Source: Apoda limacodes
Taxonomy: Eukaryota; Arthropoda; Insecta; Lepidoptera; Limacodidae
Assembly: GCA_946406115.1 (NCBI GenBank)
Contig: OX291558.1
Span: 18,406,205-18,470,204 of the forward strand
DNA: 64,000 bases
Direction: 5' to 3'
The position numbers and the translations under genes were made by a program. The notes beneath the pieces were generated by a model. It made no database searches. It saw nothing but the letters and a program-made list of their open reading frames with translations, and was not told the origin of the DNA. Within the stretch, counting starts at the first letter, position 1; every line of letters begins with the position of its first letter. Positions 11,100-23,770 of the stretch are shown one piece after another.

Positions 11100-14000
11100 G
11101 TAAGAAACCTGTTCGATACTAGTGAATCCAACCATTAGTCTTATAAGATGATTAAAAAGGATTAACGTTATTGTTTGAGTTTGTTCGGTACCTGTTATAC
11201 TAATGATAAAAGCCTTTTAAGTTATATAGTGATGGTTTAAAAATGTTTCAAGATTAGAGACGTTGATGAGATAATTAATTATATTTTTCTACACATCTTT
11301 AGCTGTATAATAAATATACAAAGTCTCTGTGCTATAGGATAGGATATCCTACTTATATTATAAATGTTTGTAAGTTTGTTTCTTTGTTACTCTATCACGC
11401 CGCAAAGAGAGTCCAATTGAAGTAAAATTAGGCACAGAGATATATTAACGCATTTTTATCCAGGAAAAGTCAAAAGTTCCCGCGGTAATAAATATAACCG
11501 AATTCCACTTGAACGAACTATAGCTACAGCTATAGCTTGCTATAGCAAACTTCTTTAGTATATTCAAGGAGTTGACGAAGGAATCCCACGCCGATAACTT
11601 TTAGGGCTGGTGGACACGCTAGCAGAAGCTAGTATATAATAGTCCCCTGTGGCGTCTGTCTATCTATGATCAAATTTTGTAGTCAATAAATTTATTTGTA
11701 GTTTAAATAATATATTTCAATATTTCATTTTTTTCGTAATGTTTAAGATATAACATTTTTTCGTAATCGAATATTCAGCGTTGTAATTTTGCATTCACTT
11801 TGCGTTCAGTTAATTAATATAAATAAAAAATACAAATAAAAAAAACTCGTTCGTTTTAGCCGGGAGACGTCCACTGCTCCTCCAAAACGGCCGGTCCTGA
11901 GCCGCCCGCATTCATCGGCTTCTTGTGGCTCTAACTAGGTCGTCTGTCTACTGGGAAGAACGCCTTCCCTCGCTGCGTTTTTCGATCCGTGGACGCCACT
12001 TGAGAACTTTTCTTTCCCATCGATTATCAGTTCGACGAGCGATATGGCCAGCCCATTGCCACTTCAGCTTGCTAACTGTTTGAGCTGTGTCGGTAACTTT
12101 GGTTCTTTGGCAGGAAATTATTCTTCATTTCGGATTTTATCGCGCAAAGAAACACCAAGCATAGCTCTTTCCATAGCTCGCTGAACCACTCTGAGTTTAT
12201 TTGGAGGGCAACAGTCATAGACCACGTGTCTGTACCATAAGTCATCACTGCCAACACACACTGATTGTAGAATTTCGTTTTTAGTATTTTGGACGAAAAT
12301 ATGTTGCGTAGTCTGCTGATGTCTCTGAGCATCGTGCCTAGGTCTTCCAGTGATTCTGCCACGACCACTATGTCGTCGGCAAACCGAGGGTGAGTGGTGT
12401 AGGTACTCCCGATTTATGTTGACGCCATATCCTTTCCACTCCAGGAGGTTAAACACATATTTTAACGCAGTGGTAAAAGTTTCGGAGAAATGGTGTCTCC
12501 CCGTCTTTCAGACACACCTTTCAGCAGATGGGTTGGTTTCGTGTTTTGGTCTTATACTCGGACAAACATCGTGGCTCTGTTATACAAACACTTCATCTTC
12601 TTCGCTTCGATGTACCGATAGTCAATGTGGTACCGCTGAAGAGACTAGCACCGCCCAGGTCTCGATAGAATCGATGGCTTTATCATAGTCCATGATCGCT
12701 ACGCAAAGAAGCCGATTACACTCCTCTGTCTTCTGTATAATCTGGCGGAGCGTATATATATGGTCCATGGTACGAAAGCCTTTTTGAAAACCGGCTTGTT
12801 CGGGAGGCTGGAATTCGTGAAACCTTCGTTGGAGACAATTCGTTATGACCCTGGAATACAGCTTATAGATATGGCTCAAAAACGATATAGGTCTATAGTT
12901 TTTCAGTAAGGTAAAGTCTCCTTTTCTGAAGGAAAGTATGACCGCGCTTCTGCTCCAAGCTTCTGGCGTGGTACCTTCGAGGAAAACAGAATTAAAGAGC
13001 CTCTAAAGGACTCTAAGTATCGGTGTTCCACCCGCTTTCAAAAGCTCTGATGTTATTCATCATCGCCCGCCGCCCTATTGTTCATCATACAAGCTGACAT
13101 CCGGGCTATCGTCGGTATAGTGTCCTGTTAATTTGGCTCTGGGTTCTTTGGCAGTCATGTTAACAGGATCACGAGTGGAGGTGTATAACTACCTATAGAA
13201 GTTCTCAATCTCTCTCAATATTACAGGTTTGGACAAAACGATTTTGCCATTTACGGTCCTCAACTTTGTCAACCGTCGTTGGCCAGACAAATCCCTTAAA
13301 TACCGTTTGAGCCTTTATTTTGCTCTATAGCCTCTTCTACACGTGATGTGTTAAAATGGCGCATATCCCGTCGTCTGGCTTTTGAGATTTGTCTATTGAG
13401 CCGCGTGTATTCGGACCTATCAGATGAGGACTACATTTTCATTTCACGCCGCACCTTTATAAGCTTGAGAGTCGGATCTGAGAGATTTTGTGTTCTATTT
13501 TTGCGGTGATCTTTGTCAAACTTAGCTCTAACCATTTGGACAATTCCTACCAGCCTGTTATTAAAAGCGATTTTGAAGTTCGAGCTGAAAATGTTAGGGT
13601 TCTATGTCAAGGCAATCGTTGGACCGAGCGTAAACTTTATCAAACAACTTCTTTCAAATTCGAGGTTAAAATTCAACGCGCTGCTAGATTTTACTTTATT
13701 GATTACAAAAACATCGCTAAATATTAGCCTGACAGAAGTCAGGATACAGTCAACCTCGTTTTTAGTAAGACCGTCAATACGTATCCAATGTTCTGTCAGG
13801 TGGCTTTTTGAAATCATCATAAATAGTCCTTCTTTCTCTATAAAGTCGACCAAACTCTACTCGTTGCCCTACTCCAAATTTCCCCATTTTCAGCTTATTT
13901 TCAGTGCCCAGGTTTGTGTTGTGAATGAATGATGAAACATAGCTGTGTTAATATCCTCATATATAAACTCAACCTCATCATCTGGATGTCCCGAAGTCGG

Positions 14001-17000
14001 TGCGTAAACCTGTACCACCTTTAGAGTATATCTCACTTTCGATGGTTATAATGTTGTTGATGAGATTTGTGGACGATAAACCCGACAGCACCTTGGGACA
14101 GTTAGTCGCCCTCCCGGAAGTAGTTCAAGTTGCCGGACTTCGGACTTTAGATAACCTTATCAACGTTGTGTGTCTGTCCGCCTCCCTGTAAAATCTTTGA
14201 AGTCAATTTCAAACAACTTTTCTTTATCGGATCCTAACGCAATTTTTTAAGCACTTTAGACTCCCACGACAATGCAACACAAAAAACTTCTATTTTAAAA
14301 AAATAACTTATTCTACGTACTATGACAATGGAGCTCGCAAATCGATTTAAAAAAAAACTATTATACATGAATTAATTTATTTTAATAAAAATAAAAATTA
14401 GGGAGACATACACACACATACAAAAATTACACATACAAAGTCACATAAACAACAATATTTCACAAACTAGTAAAGATAGCTTCATCATAAATAATTCAAT
14501 ACGCTTTAATGATACTTTGACTTCATAGAGCTATCATGAGTTGTTTAGGAAATATTGTCGTCTATGTAAGTGACTAAATACATTTGTTCGTCAGTAGCAA
14601 AAAGAAATAACTAGTTTGAATTAGTATCAAGATAAGACTGAGTATTGTGAGCGATGTGACGATGAGCAAATTATCTAGTCAGCTAGCAGTGTAGGGTTCA
14701 GTCTACTGTTCTGTGGTATAACAGTAGGTACAAACCTACGCGTTTAGTCTAAATCACTGCTTTAACTGGCAGTTTATGTCACGAGAATATAGTTCTTTTT
14801 ATGAATATATCACATGTTTTATAAAAAAAAAACGTTCTTTTGTGTTGTTATTTAATGGTAACCTAACACAGCATGTAATGCAGCTAAAGCGCGGCGTCCG
14901 GTTTCGCCCATTGTCCTCCGAGAAAGTGTAGTGTTATTCAAATGAAATGGCTGGCAGTAGCGACAGAATTGTGAGACAATTACATAATATCCCCTTTATT
15001 AGATATGTGTATACTAAAGGATAAATGAATAATGAATACTTATGAAGTATTCTTTTACAGAAGACCAGTAACTCGTACTAATATTATTAAATAAGCTGTT
15101 GGTGCATGATACACGTCTACACATAAATAAGTAACTCTTTTATGGGGCAATGTATACACTTTTACAACAAAGTTCCCAATAAAATTCAAAATCTATCAAT
15201 AGGTAAATTTAAATCTTTTATCAAGCAGGTACTTTGTAAAAAGGCATATTACAATATTTCAGACTATGTAAATGATAAAAATCCTTGGGACTGATGATGC
15301 TCAATTACAGGATGCATAGGTAAACCAAATTAAAATGGAAATAACATAAAATTGTACGACTAAAAATCTTTTATTTAAAACATTAATTGTATTTTAGTTT
15401 ATTTAAGTGTTTTTAAAAGAGTAACTATCGAGTTTCTTGCCGGATTCTTCTCGGTAGAAATCAACAACATTGTGAACCGGCGGGAAGGTGGGAGGGTTCA
15501 AAAAATAATATTTTATAACTTTGACGATTCAAAAGTGATTGTAAAATCCTTATTTGAATAAACCATTTTGACTTTGACTTTGACTTTAGTGCGAAAGTCG
15601 TTGCCATGTAAAAAAATGTATATGAATTTACTGTTGTGTTTTCTCCCTTAAAAGTCTTTTAAGGGTTAAAAAAGAACCCTTTTAGGATCACTTTGTTGTC
15701 CGTCGGTCTGTCTGTCTGCCAAGACCCTTTTTCTCATGAACGTATGAAGTTATCAAGTTGAAATTAATACCAAATATCAAGGTCTACGGTCCTATGAAGG
15801 TGTAAAAAAACCTATGGGGTACTTCCCGTTGTCCTAGATCCATAAAATTTGACAAGAAGCAAGATATTCATGATATTATATCGCGATATGGTTTTATTGC
15901 TGGCCACCGATAAATCATTTATAAAAAAAATCAGATAAGTGTACAAAAGGCAAAGTACGCATAGGGCGCGCTAAAGGAGCGTTTACATGTTTAAGGAATT
16001 CTAGACCAAACACCAGCCAAATCATGGGACAACTTCCAGGAGTGAGCCTGACTAAACCCTTTCAATCATAGGGATTATCGCTTATGAGAGTCAAAGGACG
16101 CAAATTAGTGCACGCTGCCGCTTCTGCTAAAACAGTTGATATAACTTCTCCATACTATACAACAACATATAATAGGTTTGCACGGAACCCTTGATGCGCG
16201 ACCCAGACACGCACTTGGCCGCTTTTTTTTATTTATTAGCAATCCAGAATCAAATTCATTCCTGTGTTCTTTTCTGGTACTTTTCATAGCGTTTTTAAGT
16301 AAATGTATTTACCTAGTTTTATAACAATTGAATTCAAGATTAGCTTTACAAATGAGCACATTGCTAAACTATACTATTTTTTAGGTTATTAGGCTAAGTA
16401 CAATATAATAAAATAAGTAATACAAGGCTATTATAATTTAGTTCTTATCATTGCCATCCGATTAATTCTGTGGATAATCGATGACTGGAGTAGATTCTTC
16501 CATAGGCCTTAGTATATGTTCATGCTGGTACTTTAATGTTTAACCTTTGCCGCGACAGAATGCCATGACACCAGACGACGAGATACACAGCTCAGAAGAC
16601 GAGGCGGTTGCCTCGGACCTGGACATGCATGCGCTTATCCTGGGTGGTCTACACCAGGATCATGAGTGTCCAGTGAAAACTGCTGACGAGGTATGCTGTA
16701 ACAGCTTAACACAGAGGACAGGTATTAGTTGCTTGAGAGAAGTAACTTAACTTGTCTCAAATATGTGTAATTGACCTTTGTATATATACAAATCAGTCAA
16801 TCAGTTATTCAAAAAGCTTTATCAAACTTACGTCGGTATTACATACAAAGCTCTATACATAAAAATAAAAAAAATATTTGCATCTTATTGATATATTTTG
16901 TTTTTAAGGGTTCCGTACACAACGGGTAATTAGCGGAACCCTATTACTAAGACTCCGCAGTCCGTCCGTCCGTCCGTCTGTCACCAAGCTGTATCGCATG

Positions 17001-20000
17001 AACCGTGATACTTAGTTGAAATTTTCACAGAAGATGTATTTCTGTTTCCGCTATAACTACAAATACTAAAAAACAGAATAAAATAAATATTTAAGGGTCT
17101 CCCATACATGAAACGTGGTTTTTTTGCTCGATATTGATAACAGGTAGACGCTTAAAATATTCACAGAATATTAAGTTATACAGTCCCTTTAAAAATAAAT
17201 AATGAAATTAAAATAAAACAAATATTTAAGGGGGCTCACATACAACAAACGGGATTTTTTCGCCGTTTTTATAGATAATGATACGGAACCCTTCGTGCGC
17301 GAATAAAAAAACGAAGAAATGTGTATGGGACGTGTTTTTTTATCTTTAAAATTAGATTAAAGGTCTTTCAAACTGTTTATCCTTTTTTTTCATTTAGACA
17401 ACCGTCTCTGCAATCATCCAGTATTTACAAATATAAACATCAAATCTTTAAAGTATTATTTGGTACCATTACAGGTGATTCAAGAGATAGATGACATGAT
17501 GCAAGAAACTCCTTCATCGGAAGGCGACATCTTGGAGTATAACGAGGCTCTGGAAAAGGGAAAAGAAGTCCTCAATTCACCGCTTTATGAAGACAGTAAG
17601 TTGTTCCACCACTTAAGTCCTGCACTTAAGTTGTGAAAGCTATTAAGATTCATTAATGACAAACGTATAAAAGCTTATAAATATATTAAACATACCACAA
17701 CCAACAATATATACATACGTAACATCACGTCTGTTTCAAACGGGTAGACAAAGACGAACTTCTATTTGCTACGACCCTTCTCTTGTTTCATCTACATGGG
17801 TTTGACGGTTGAGGTCCTTCGTTTATTTGTGGACTCGCTCTTGACGCCATTTTCTGGTATCATACTAGTTGCTCGGAAGTATCCACCATACATTTTCAGG
17901 CATGTTTGTGCTTAGGAAAGATGTTGTTTATAAGACTTACTGCAAAGTGACAAAAAATGCTAAATAGCTGCAAATGCTCTACAGTTTATATTTCTATTAA
18001 TTTTTGAGTTTTAAGATTATTTTTATGACACAAATAAAGTATGACTAATAATTTATTTTCATCAAAATTATTAGACTTCTCGAGGCATTAAGGTTAATAT
18101 CCCTTTAATTCAGATTATTAAGGTCGATTCTGGATCGACAAGTGGTCGAGTTGAAGTTTTGTCAGTCGATTCGCAGGCAAGTCGACAAATAGGAAGGACT
18201 GCCAGTCATTGGATGGGGTTGCATTCTACGAGCAAAGTGTCAGAGAGAGAGAATGTCTAAGAGCAAAATTCGTTGTATTAATTTATATTTTAAACGATTA
18301 TTCTATTCCATTTCAGAATTACGACAATTGTCACTGTCTCAAATAAATGACATTTACATGGAGCTCGAAGTTCTGATTCGAGAGTTCTCAGAAACCCTTA
18401 TTGCGGAGCTAGCTCTTCGAGATGAGCTGGAATACGAGAAGGAACAGAAGAACACATTCATATCGCTGCTGCTTGCCGTTCAGAACAAACGCAGACAATT
18501 CCACATCGAGAAGAAGAAGAAAATTGGATCTCCACGCTCACCTAACTACAGTAGCTCTGAACCAAAGGTACGATCTAGGATATAACCATAATAGGCTTTT
18601 TATTCAGTTCCTATATAGTTGACCTTAATAAATCCTGACCTGAAATACTCCGATTTTTGAATCTGGTTGTAAACATCAAAGTATTCGTTTGTTTTCAATT
18701 CCATAAATTGTTCAACGTGCTAATTATTATTCTGGTTGAACTGTACAGTTCCTTCCAATAAGTACTAATCGACTGCCTTTCTGTGGTCGGAATATATTTA
18801 TCGTTTGGTCTTGTGTGAGCTTCCAAGTATACAGAGAACTTGGAAGCTCACATATCATACTCTCAAATATTTGTTTTTTAGTTTCCGGTATTTGGGCAAA
18901 GTTGCATTTGTGACCATGGCGCATGTAACTGTGCCAAAATATCGGAATTGAATGAAAACGTATCGTAGAAAGACCCGTAAAATTATAAAAAAAATGTTAC
19001 AAAACCACAAAAATATTAGTTTAAAAGAGTTATAGTCTAAAGCGGCCCAAGGGTTTCGATTCCACCTTGCATGCTGAGTGGCGGAGGTTCGAGCCCGGCG
19101 TGTACCAATGATTCTTTTTCTTAAATTCTCATATACATTGATTATTTACACTACTTTAGCGGTTTAGAAAAAACATCGTAATGAAACCAGCATAATATGG
19201 ACTATGGCCCAAATCATCTTCGGTAAGGCGTGCCTCAAAAGCGTGTTTTATACTTCTTATTATATGATTAATATCATATTTATAAAAGAATAGCACTAAT
19301 ACATGCTATTTGTATGAAATCCATGGTACACATCCATGGTAAAATCGGTTACGTGCGCGGGCTGGATCGTGCATTCGTGCCTGACCTAACATTTGGCCGA
19401 TCAACGATTGGCCGTAGGATTAACGTGCAATTTAACAAATTCTTTCGAGTTTCCAGTAATTTGCGAGAGGCCACAGCTAAAATAATTCAGAATGAAAATT
19501 TATTTTAATTCTAAAATCATTAATAGGTAAACAAAACGAAATTAACAAAAGGACGCAAGGGCAATTTTTAAATTGCCCATCGGTAAATTTATTTTCAATT
19601 GGCGTCGTCGTCTCAGTCGTATAACGTCCACGCACACAAAAAAAAATTGAGGCTAGCTACCGAAAATAAACCTTAAGGTAGGTATACTCTTTAAATATTT
19701 TTTCGGTCCTCAGCAGTTTCTAAAAATACATAGAAGCCACAGTTATTTTCGATTTAATTTCAGTCGTGTCACAGAAGGTAAATCATAATTTTTGAGGTGA
19801 AGTCAAGTAGGTACTATGGTCATGATTTATCTCAAAAATACCTCTCACAAATGTTAAATCAGTGACAAAAATCATAAAAAAAATATATCCTAAAGTAATG
19901 CGGAATCTTATTTTTACCTTAAGGCGTCACTTAACCTGCCATCCTGTATAGGAACTTAAAAAGATACATTATTATTATATTTATATAGCACAAAATATTT

Positions 20001-21231
20001 GCTATGATTCTTGTCATTCTGACTTGTTTAAACAAGTATGGTACTTTTAGGATAATTTTAGAAATCTCTAAATTTTCGTTCAGATATTAAATCCACTGAG
20101 TTATAAAAAATAATAACTGAGTTATTATTAGATAATTTAACAGCAATTCTGCAGATGTATCTTTTTGCCAGTAAGAGAATACGATTCGCGCGCCTTACAG
20201 CTTGATTCATACAAACGAATTTCTCACTAATTTTTGACACTTACAAATCGAACCCTTTGAAATTTTGAAGACGTGCTCTAGGATTTAATATCTAAGTCTT
20301 CATTTTGCCAGTTTTATATTAAATTATAAAGTTAAAAAGCTATACAGGATTTTAGTTTTTCATGCAAATGACCTAGAATAAGATTAAATGTCAACAAAAA
20401 TTTTAGGATTTTGAAAAACCACAGACATAGATATTCGGCTTGAGATCATGCCTACAAAATTTTAGTACGAACACGAACAGTATTTGATCAGTAAATGTCC
20501 AAAACAAGTAGGAAATTCGTTTGTATAAAACACGCTGCGAGGCTCCGCGAATCGTATCCTCTAAACTTACTTAAAGACGTGCTAACTCTCCTTTCTGTCG
20601 GAATTCGGATATACAGTTAAGCTGATCTTATATTTTTCTTTATTTCAGTACTTGACGACGGTCATTCCCTTCCACCTGGACAATGGGCCACCAGACAACC
20701 AAGCTCTTCAAGTTCTCATCAAAAGTAAGATCTATATTTTTAACAACCGTGTTCTTTTATAAAAAAGAGTACCAATACGATATTTTGATTACTTACTTGT
20801 ACTAACTATACTTGTGTTGTTAAAGGGTTGGTATTATTTCATTATGTAATTAACACTTACGCCTTTTTTGTCTGCAATGCTTATTAAAGTAATTCATAAA
20901 CAACTTTTTATTATTTATGAATAAATAAAATAATTTAAAAATCAAAACACAATTGATGATAAATCTTTCATATCAATTTGTCGTCTGTTTTTAATTTCAC
21001 CCCGTTTACCATGGCTCTCAAAGTTTGTCTCAGCAGTCGACTGGCCCATCACTATGCTTTCACTAACTTCTTGAATTCGTAGTTTCCTTATCATTGACAA
21101 TTATGACATTTGACAATTGAATTTAAGAATATAAATTTTTTTTTTCAGTATTGAAGGCGATCAATGAAGACAGCCCAACAGTACCCACATTGTTAACGGA
21201 CTACATTCTCAAAGTCCTTTGTCCGACATAA
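10991..21231 (+). CDS. Unc-76: Unc-76/FEZ-family kinesin adaptor, 3' part of gene (six exons)
   Basis: Fasciculation and elongation protein zeta (FEZ1/FEZ2, Unc-76 in Drosophila) is a cytoplasmic adaptor that links kinesin-1 to cargo in axonal transport. Six exons with GT-AG borders join in frame (10991-11099, 16559-16690, 17475-17595, 18317-18567, 20649-20724, 21149-21231) and give 256 codons plus one split codon at the left. Visible blocks, in order: a TGNFGNILPIDW motif; an acidic stretch with TADE/VIQEIDDMMQ; YEDKLRQLSLSQINDIYMEL, which opens the conserved coiled-coil with IREFSETL and LALRDELEYEKE; and the C-terminal VPTLLTDYILKVLCPT, ending as FEZ proteins do. The first exon seen starts in mid-codon, so upstream coding exons exist; none is recognised in the window. 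Expression is expected to be neuronal. Identity is strong; the exon ends are inferred from splice consensus and frame. Confidence 0.93.
11340..11640 (+). mobile_element. ATTATAAATG...CTAGT repeat element
   Basis: It begins at CTACTTATATTATAAATG and ends at AGCAGAAGCTAGT. The GGAGTTGACGAAGGAATCCC block near its end recurs in the other copies. It lies in the intron after the first visible Unc-76 exon. Confidence 0.6.
11850..14190 (-). mobile_element. RTE-like non-LTR retrotransposon relic
   Basis: The minus strand carries fragments of an RTE-clade ORF in the correct order. From 5' to 3' on that strand: weak endonuclease-like sequence (to about 14190); then the RT with YKLYSRVITNCLQRR, PPEQAGFQKGF, and a DYDKAIDSIETWAVL block (12622-12879); then FADDIVV (about 12371-12394), followed by AESLEDLGTMLRDISRL; then NQCVLAVMTYGTDTWSMT and the AMERAMLGVSLRDKIRNEE block (12118-12250); and a C-terminal tail reaching about 11850. 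Multiple frameshifts and stops show it is inactive. It sits in the 5.5 kb Unc-76 intron, antisense to the gene. Confidence 0.88.
14191..15135. other. Unc-76 intron, no feature seen
   Basis: AT-rich intron DNA with no recognisable exon or element. Confidence 0.45.
15136..15600 (+). mobile_element. LINE 3' end with (TTTGAC)n tail
   Basis: About 15180-15295 encodes the C-terminus of a Jockey/CR1-like ORF2 (KSFIKQVLCKKAYYNISDYV, then a stop after NPWD). A 3' UTR follows, and the element ends in a TTTGACTTTGACTTTGAC tail. The fragments at 2577 and 59065 match its end. It is 5'-truncated. Confidence 0.8.
15655..16222. mobile_element. AGGGTTCCGTA-family repeat (inverted relative to 7255)
   Basis: It starts with AAGAACCCTTTTAGGATCAC, then TTTGTTGTCCGTCGG, and ends with TTTGCACGGAACCCTTGATG. 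This is the reverse of the copy at 7255-7690. The open frame at 16105-16287 is not a gene. Confidence 0.6.
16559..16690 (+). CDS. Unc-76: Unc-76 exon
   Basis: 44 codons in phase 0/0, between acceptor CGCGACAG and donor GTATGC. It is an acidic segment with MTPDDEIHSSEDEA and LDMHALILGGLHQDHE. The open frame extends left to a TTG, but the AG at 16557-16558 is the likely boundary. Confidence 0.9.
16900..17305. mobile_element. AGGGTTCCGTA-family repeat in Unc-76 intron
   Basis: It starts with AAGGGTTCCGTACACAACGG and a CCGTCCGTCCGTCC run, and ends with GATACGGAACCCTTCGTGCG. The element at 39640-40031 is its inverted relative, with the GGACGGACGGAC run at the opposite end. Confidence 0.65.
17475..17595 (+). 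CDS. Unc-76: Unc-76 exon
   Basis: Acceptor ATTACAG, donor GTAAGT; 40 codons plus one base. It encodes VIQEIDDMMQETPSSEGD and ends in PLYED plus the first base of a Lys codon. Confidence 0.93.
18317..18567 (+). CDS. Unc-76: Unc-76 exon encoding the coiled-coil
   Basis: Acceptor TTCCATTTCAG, donor GTACGA. Two bases complete the split Lys codon, then 83 codons follow. It contains the family's most conserved block (LRQLSLSQINDIYMELE, LALRDELEYEKEQKN, LLAVQNKRRQ), rich in charged heptads. This is the self-association and cargo-binding coiled-coil of FEZ proteins. Confidence 0.96.
18814..18852. other. Perfect 15-bp inverted repeat with 9-nt loop
   Basis: TGTGAGCTTCCAAGT is followed by a nine-base spacer and then its exact reverse complement. 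It lies in the Unc-76 intron between 18568 and 20648. The stem is too short for a typical animal pre-miRNA. It could be a small hairpin or the end of a palindromic element. Confidence 0.7.
19035..19260 (+). mobile_element. tRNA-derived SINE-like element
   Basis: GGAGGTTCGAGCCCGGC at 19083-19099 resembles a tRNA B box and T arm. It is followed by GTGTACCAATGATT, ACATCGTAATGAAACC and GGACTATGGCCCAAATC, an order typical of lepidopteran tRNA-related SINEs. No complete cloverleaf is seen. Confidence 0.6.
20175..20561. mobile_element. piggyBac-like MITE, copy 1 (degraded target site)
   Basis: Inverted ends GAGAATACGATTCGCG (left) and CGCGAATCGTATCCTC (right), with subterminal ACAAACGAATTTCTCAC and its inverse near the right end. 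It is related to 45527-45903, which is flanked by TTAA. Here the flanks are GTAA and TAAA, plausibly decayed TTAA. It lies in an Unc-76 intron. Confidence 0.7.
20649..20724 (+). CDS. Unc-76: Unc-76 exon
   Basis: Acceptor TTATTTCAG, donor GTAAGA. It has 25 codons plus one base and encodes YLTTVIPFHLDNGPPDNQAL, a conserved FEZ segment shortly before the C-terminus. Confidence 0.95.
21149..21231 (+). CDS. Unc-76: Unc-76 terminal coding exon
   Basis: Acceptor TTTTTTTTTCAG. The exon completes an Ile codon and encodes LKAINEDSPTVPTLLTDYIL, then KVLCPT and a TAA stop at 21229-21231. FEZ proteins across animals end the same way. Confidence 0.96.
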
Positions 21232-21289
21232 ATCCTTAAAAACTATTAGCTAATTTGTTATTTGTTTTAATAATAATAATGATAATAAT

Positions 21290-21295
21290 AATAAA
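21290..21295 (+). promoter_or_regulatory. Poly(A) signal AATAAA, Unc-76
   Basis: The first AATAAA hexamer after the Unc-76 stop, about 59 nt downstream. The very AT-rich 3' flank offers further candidates, so a longer 3' UTR is possible. Confidence 0.4.
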
Positions 21296-22784
21296 CATTT
21301 CAACATTTTCACATCCTAATAATGTTACGTATTCTATACAGTCTTTGAATTACTGTAATCTATTTTAATGATATATATTTATTATTTGCTGGGGCCAATG
21401 TGAATTAAAGTTATTTGCAACTCGATTTAAAAATACTTTTAACGCAGATGTGTGTTATTATGTAACATATAAAACCATTATACAACAGTATTGATGTTGT
21501 AGAAATTACAAATAGAGGTTGCTCTAGTTTAGTTTTTGAGTTGCAAAATATTTTAATATAAGTTCCTTCAAATAATTTCTTACAGTTTTCTTACGATTTA
21601 TTTTTGTTATTATGTGTTATACACAACATTTAAAGGATACAATTGATTTTAGATTAAAGTATGCTGTATATGTTGAAATGTTAAAAAGATATCTGCCATA
21701 AGTTATATTAAACTTTTGTTATTAATTTCTGTAATATTATTGTTTTTAAGTGTAAAGATTTTGTATTTTATTGCTTTTTTTGCATAAATGAACTGTGATA
21801 TCGTCTGATAGTTGGAAATGCTTCCTTGTTTAGATATAATTTTTGATTACCTTGATTTGGTTACTTTTCAGTGGTGAAAACAAGTATTTATTTTATAAGC
21901 ATGAATTTGTTTTTTAACATTTGACTGTCCTTATAGGACCTTAAGTATATTTTAGGAAAATGTAAATATATTAGGGAAAAATAGATATCTATTAAAAAAG
22001 GAATTGCCATCGTATTTTCCATATTGATATCAATCATAATAATCGATTAAAACATTAGATAAATAATAAGTGAGCTTTGGAAGGATTTGTAATCGATGTT
22101 ATTACATTTATGTAATTTTTATTCTGCAGAATTCTTTTTGCTTTTGCAGAATGGCTTAAATTAAATGGCACCTCAATTCTACAATAGTTAAATTACAGTT
22201 ATTAAAAATATATCATTATAATATCAACCAATATAATATTATGATAATAAGTTTACGTATTGAAAATAAATTACAGATCAACCAACTTATTTGAGATACG
22301 ATTGGTTTGTGATGCTAGTGTCGATAAAAGAAACAAATCAACTAAATATCAAGGTCAATAATTTAATCGATGGTTGCATTCGATAACTACCTTATCTATG
22401 TATAGTGTGGCTACAAACAACCCTCAGATATTCAAACGATTACTGGTGGTAGTAACACTTTATAAAAGCAAACGTCACTTAAACCTTAATTAAAGTTAGT
22501 ATTAACAGCTTAATATCGTATGTAAGAACAACACTGGATATTCCGAACAGCACCTTTTACGATCTTATAAACTAGTAAGTTAATGGGACTACGGTTACTG
22601 AATTTTACTCAAAAATGCCTTGTAAAGTTTAAATTACATACGAAAAAAGAAAACAGGTAGGACATCGATTCTGAATAGCTTATAAACCTTATATGGACAG
22701 AAAAGGCTCCAGTAAAATCCGATACTATTTTTTTGCAATGTTTCGCGATTTGCAATTATTCCATCAAAAGCCTGTTTTCTTTTT
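21296..22784. other. AT-rich 3' flank of Unc-76, no gene seen
   Basis: It may contain an extended 3' UTR of Unc-76. No coding region or recognisable element. Confidence 0.45.
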
Positions 22785-22895
22785 TCTGCATTTTTGAGTA
22801 AAGCTCTATCTATTGCTGGATTTGTATTAGTGGCGGCCTTACCTTCGGTTCGTCCAGCAATGGCTTACTTTTACAGCCTCAACAGTACTAATACA
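22785..22895 (+). repeat. Dispersed repeat (copy of 4040-4300)
   Basis: It shares TTTTTGAGTAAAGCT, ATTGCTGGATT and CCAGCAATGGCTTACTTT with the copy at 4040-4300. The class is unknown. Confidence 0.5.
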
Positions 22896-23770
22896 AAACA
22901 ATGATAACGTTGCGTAAAACAGAATATCGGATTATAATGTATGAATAGTTAATGTAGTTAAGAGGCTTGTACATATTTAATACTATACCTAAATTTCATT
23001 TCTTGTGGAAAATGTTTCTACGGATCTGCTGAGCAGATCCGACTAAAATTTAATGTCTGTGTTCTTGCCGATATAGTTCAGACCCTAAAAAAACCGTGAA
23101 AACACGATTAACTAACTTTTTTTCGATAGAAAAAAACCTAAAGTGGCCCCGTTTCACTGTTGTTTTTTAAAGTTTTGGCAAAGAAATATCGAAAGTCTTA
23201 AGTGCTATTAGTTTACAACTTTGCTGAAGCATAGCCGTGATAGTGCTTTAGACCCTGAAAAAACAATATTATTTTTTTCATTTATTTTAATAAAAAATCA
23301 GTGAATTGCCATGTAGCTGCACTATTTACACATGCTTTGTTATATATCGCGTCATCATTTTTATAACTTAAATTCTCTGTCACGTAGTACTGTCTCTTAA
23401 GTCGACCGTCATCCATTGGGAATTCATACACGAAGAAATGAGTCGCTTAATTTCATCTTTGTACATCGAAGTAAATAATAGTCTTTAGACGTTTTTTTTT
23501 TGTAGGTAACTAGGTTTTTAGCAATATCAATGTCTATAATATAATGTAATGAAAACTAAATTTTTTGTCTCAAAAACTATTCTATTAAAAAAAAAACAGT
23601 ACTAATTCTAATGTTAGGGTTAAAAAAAACAATTATCTCTAGTCTCTTTATTTCGTAGCTTTAAGATTATGATATAATATCAAAACAGAAATCAGAAAAA
23701 ATACAAAAATAAGCAAATGTGTAAAATAAATGTAAAGTTGTTGTGATTGTAAATATAATAATTTATTTGT

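Noticed and set aside
16105..16287. 60-codon minus-strand frame
   Set aside because: It overlaps the end of an AGGGTTCCGTA repeat and has no recognisable motif.
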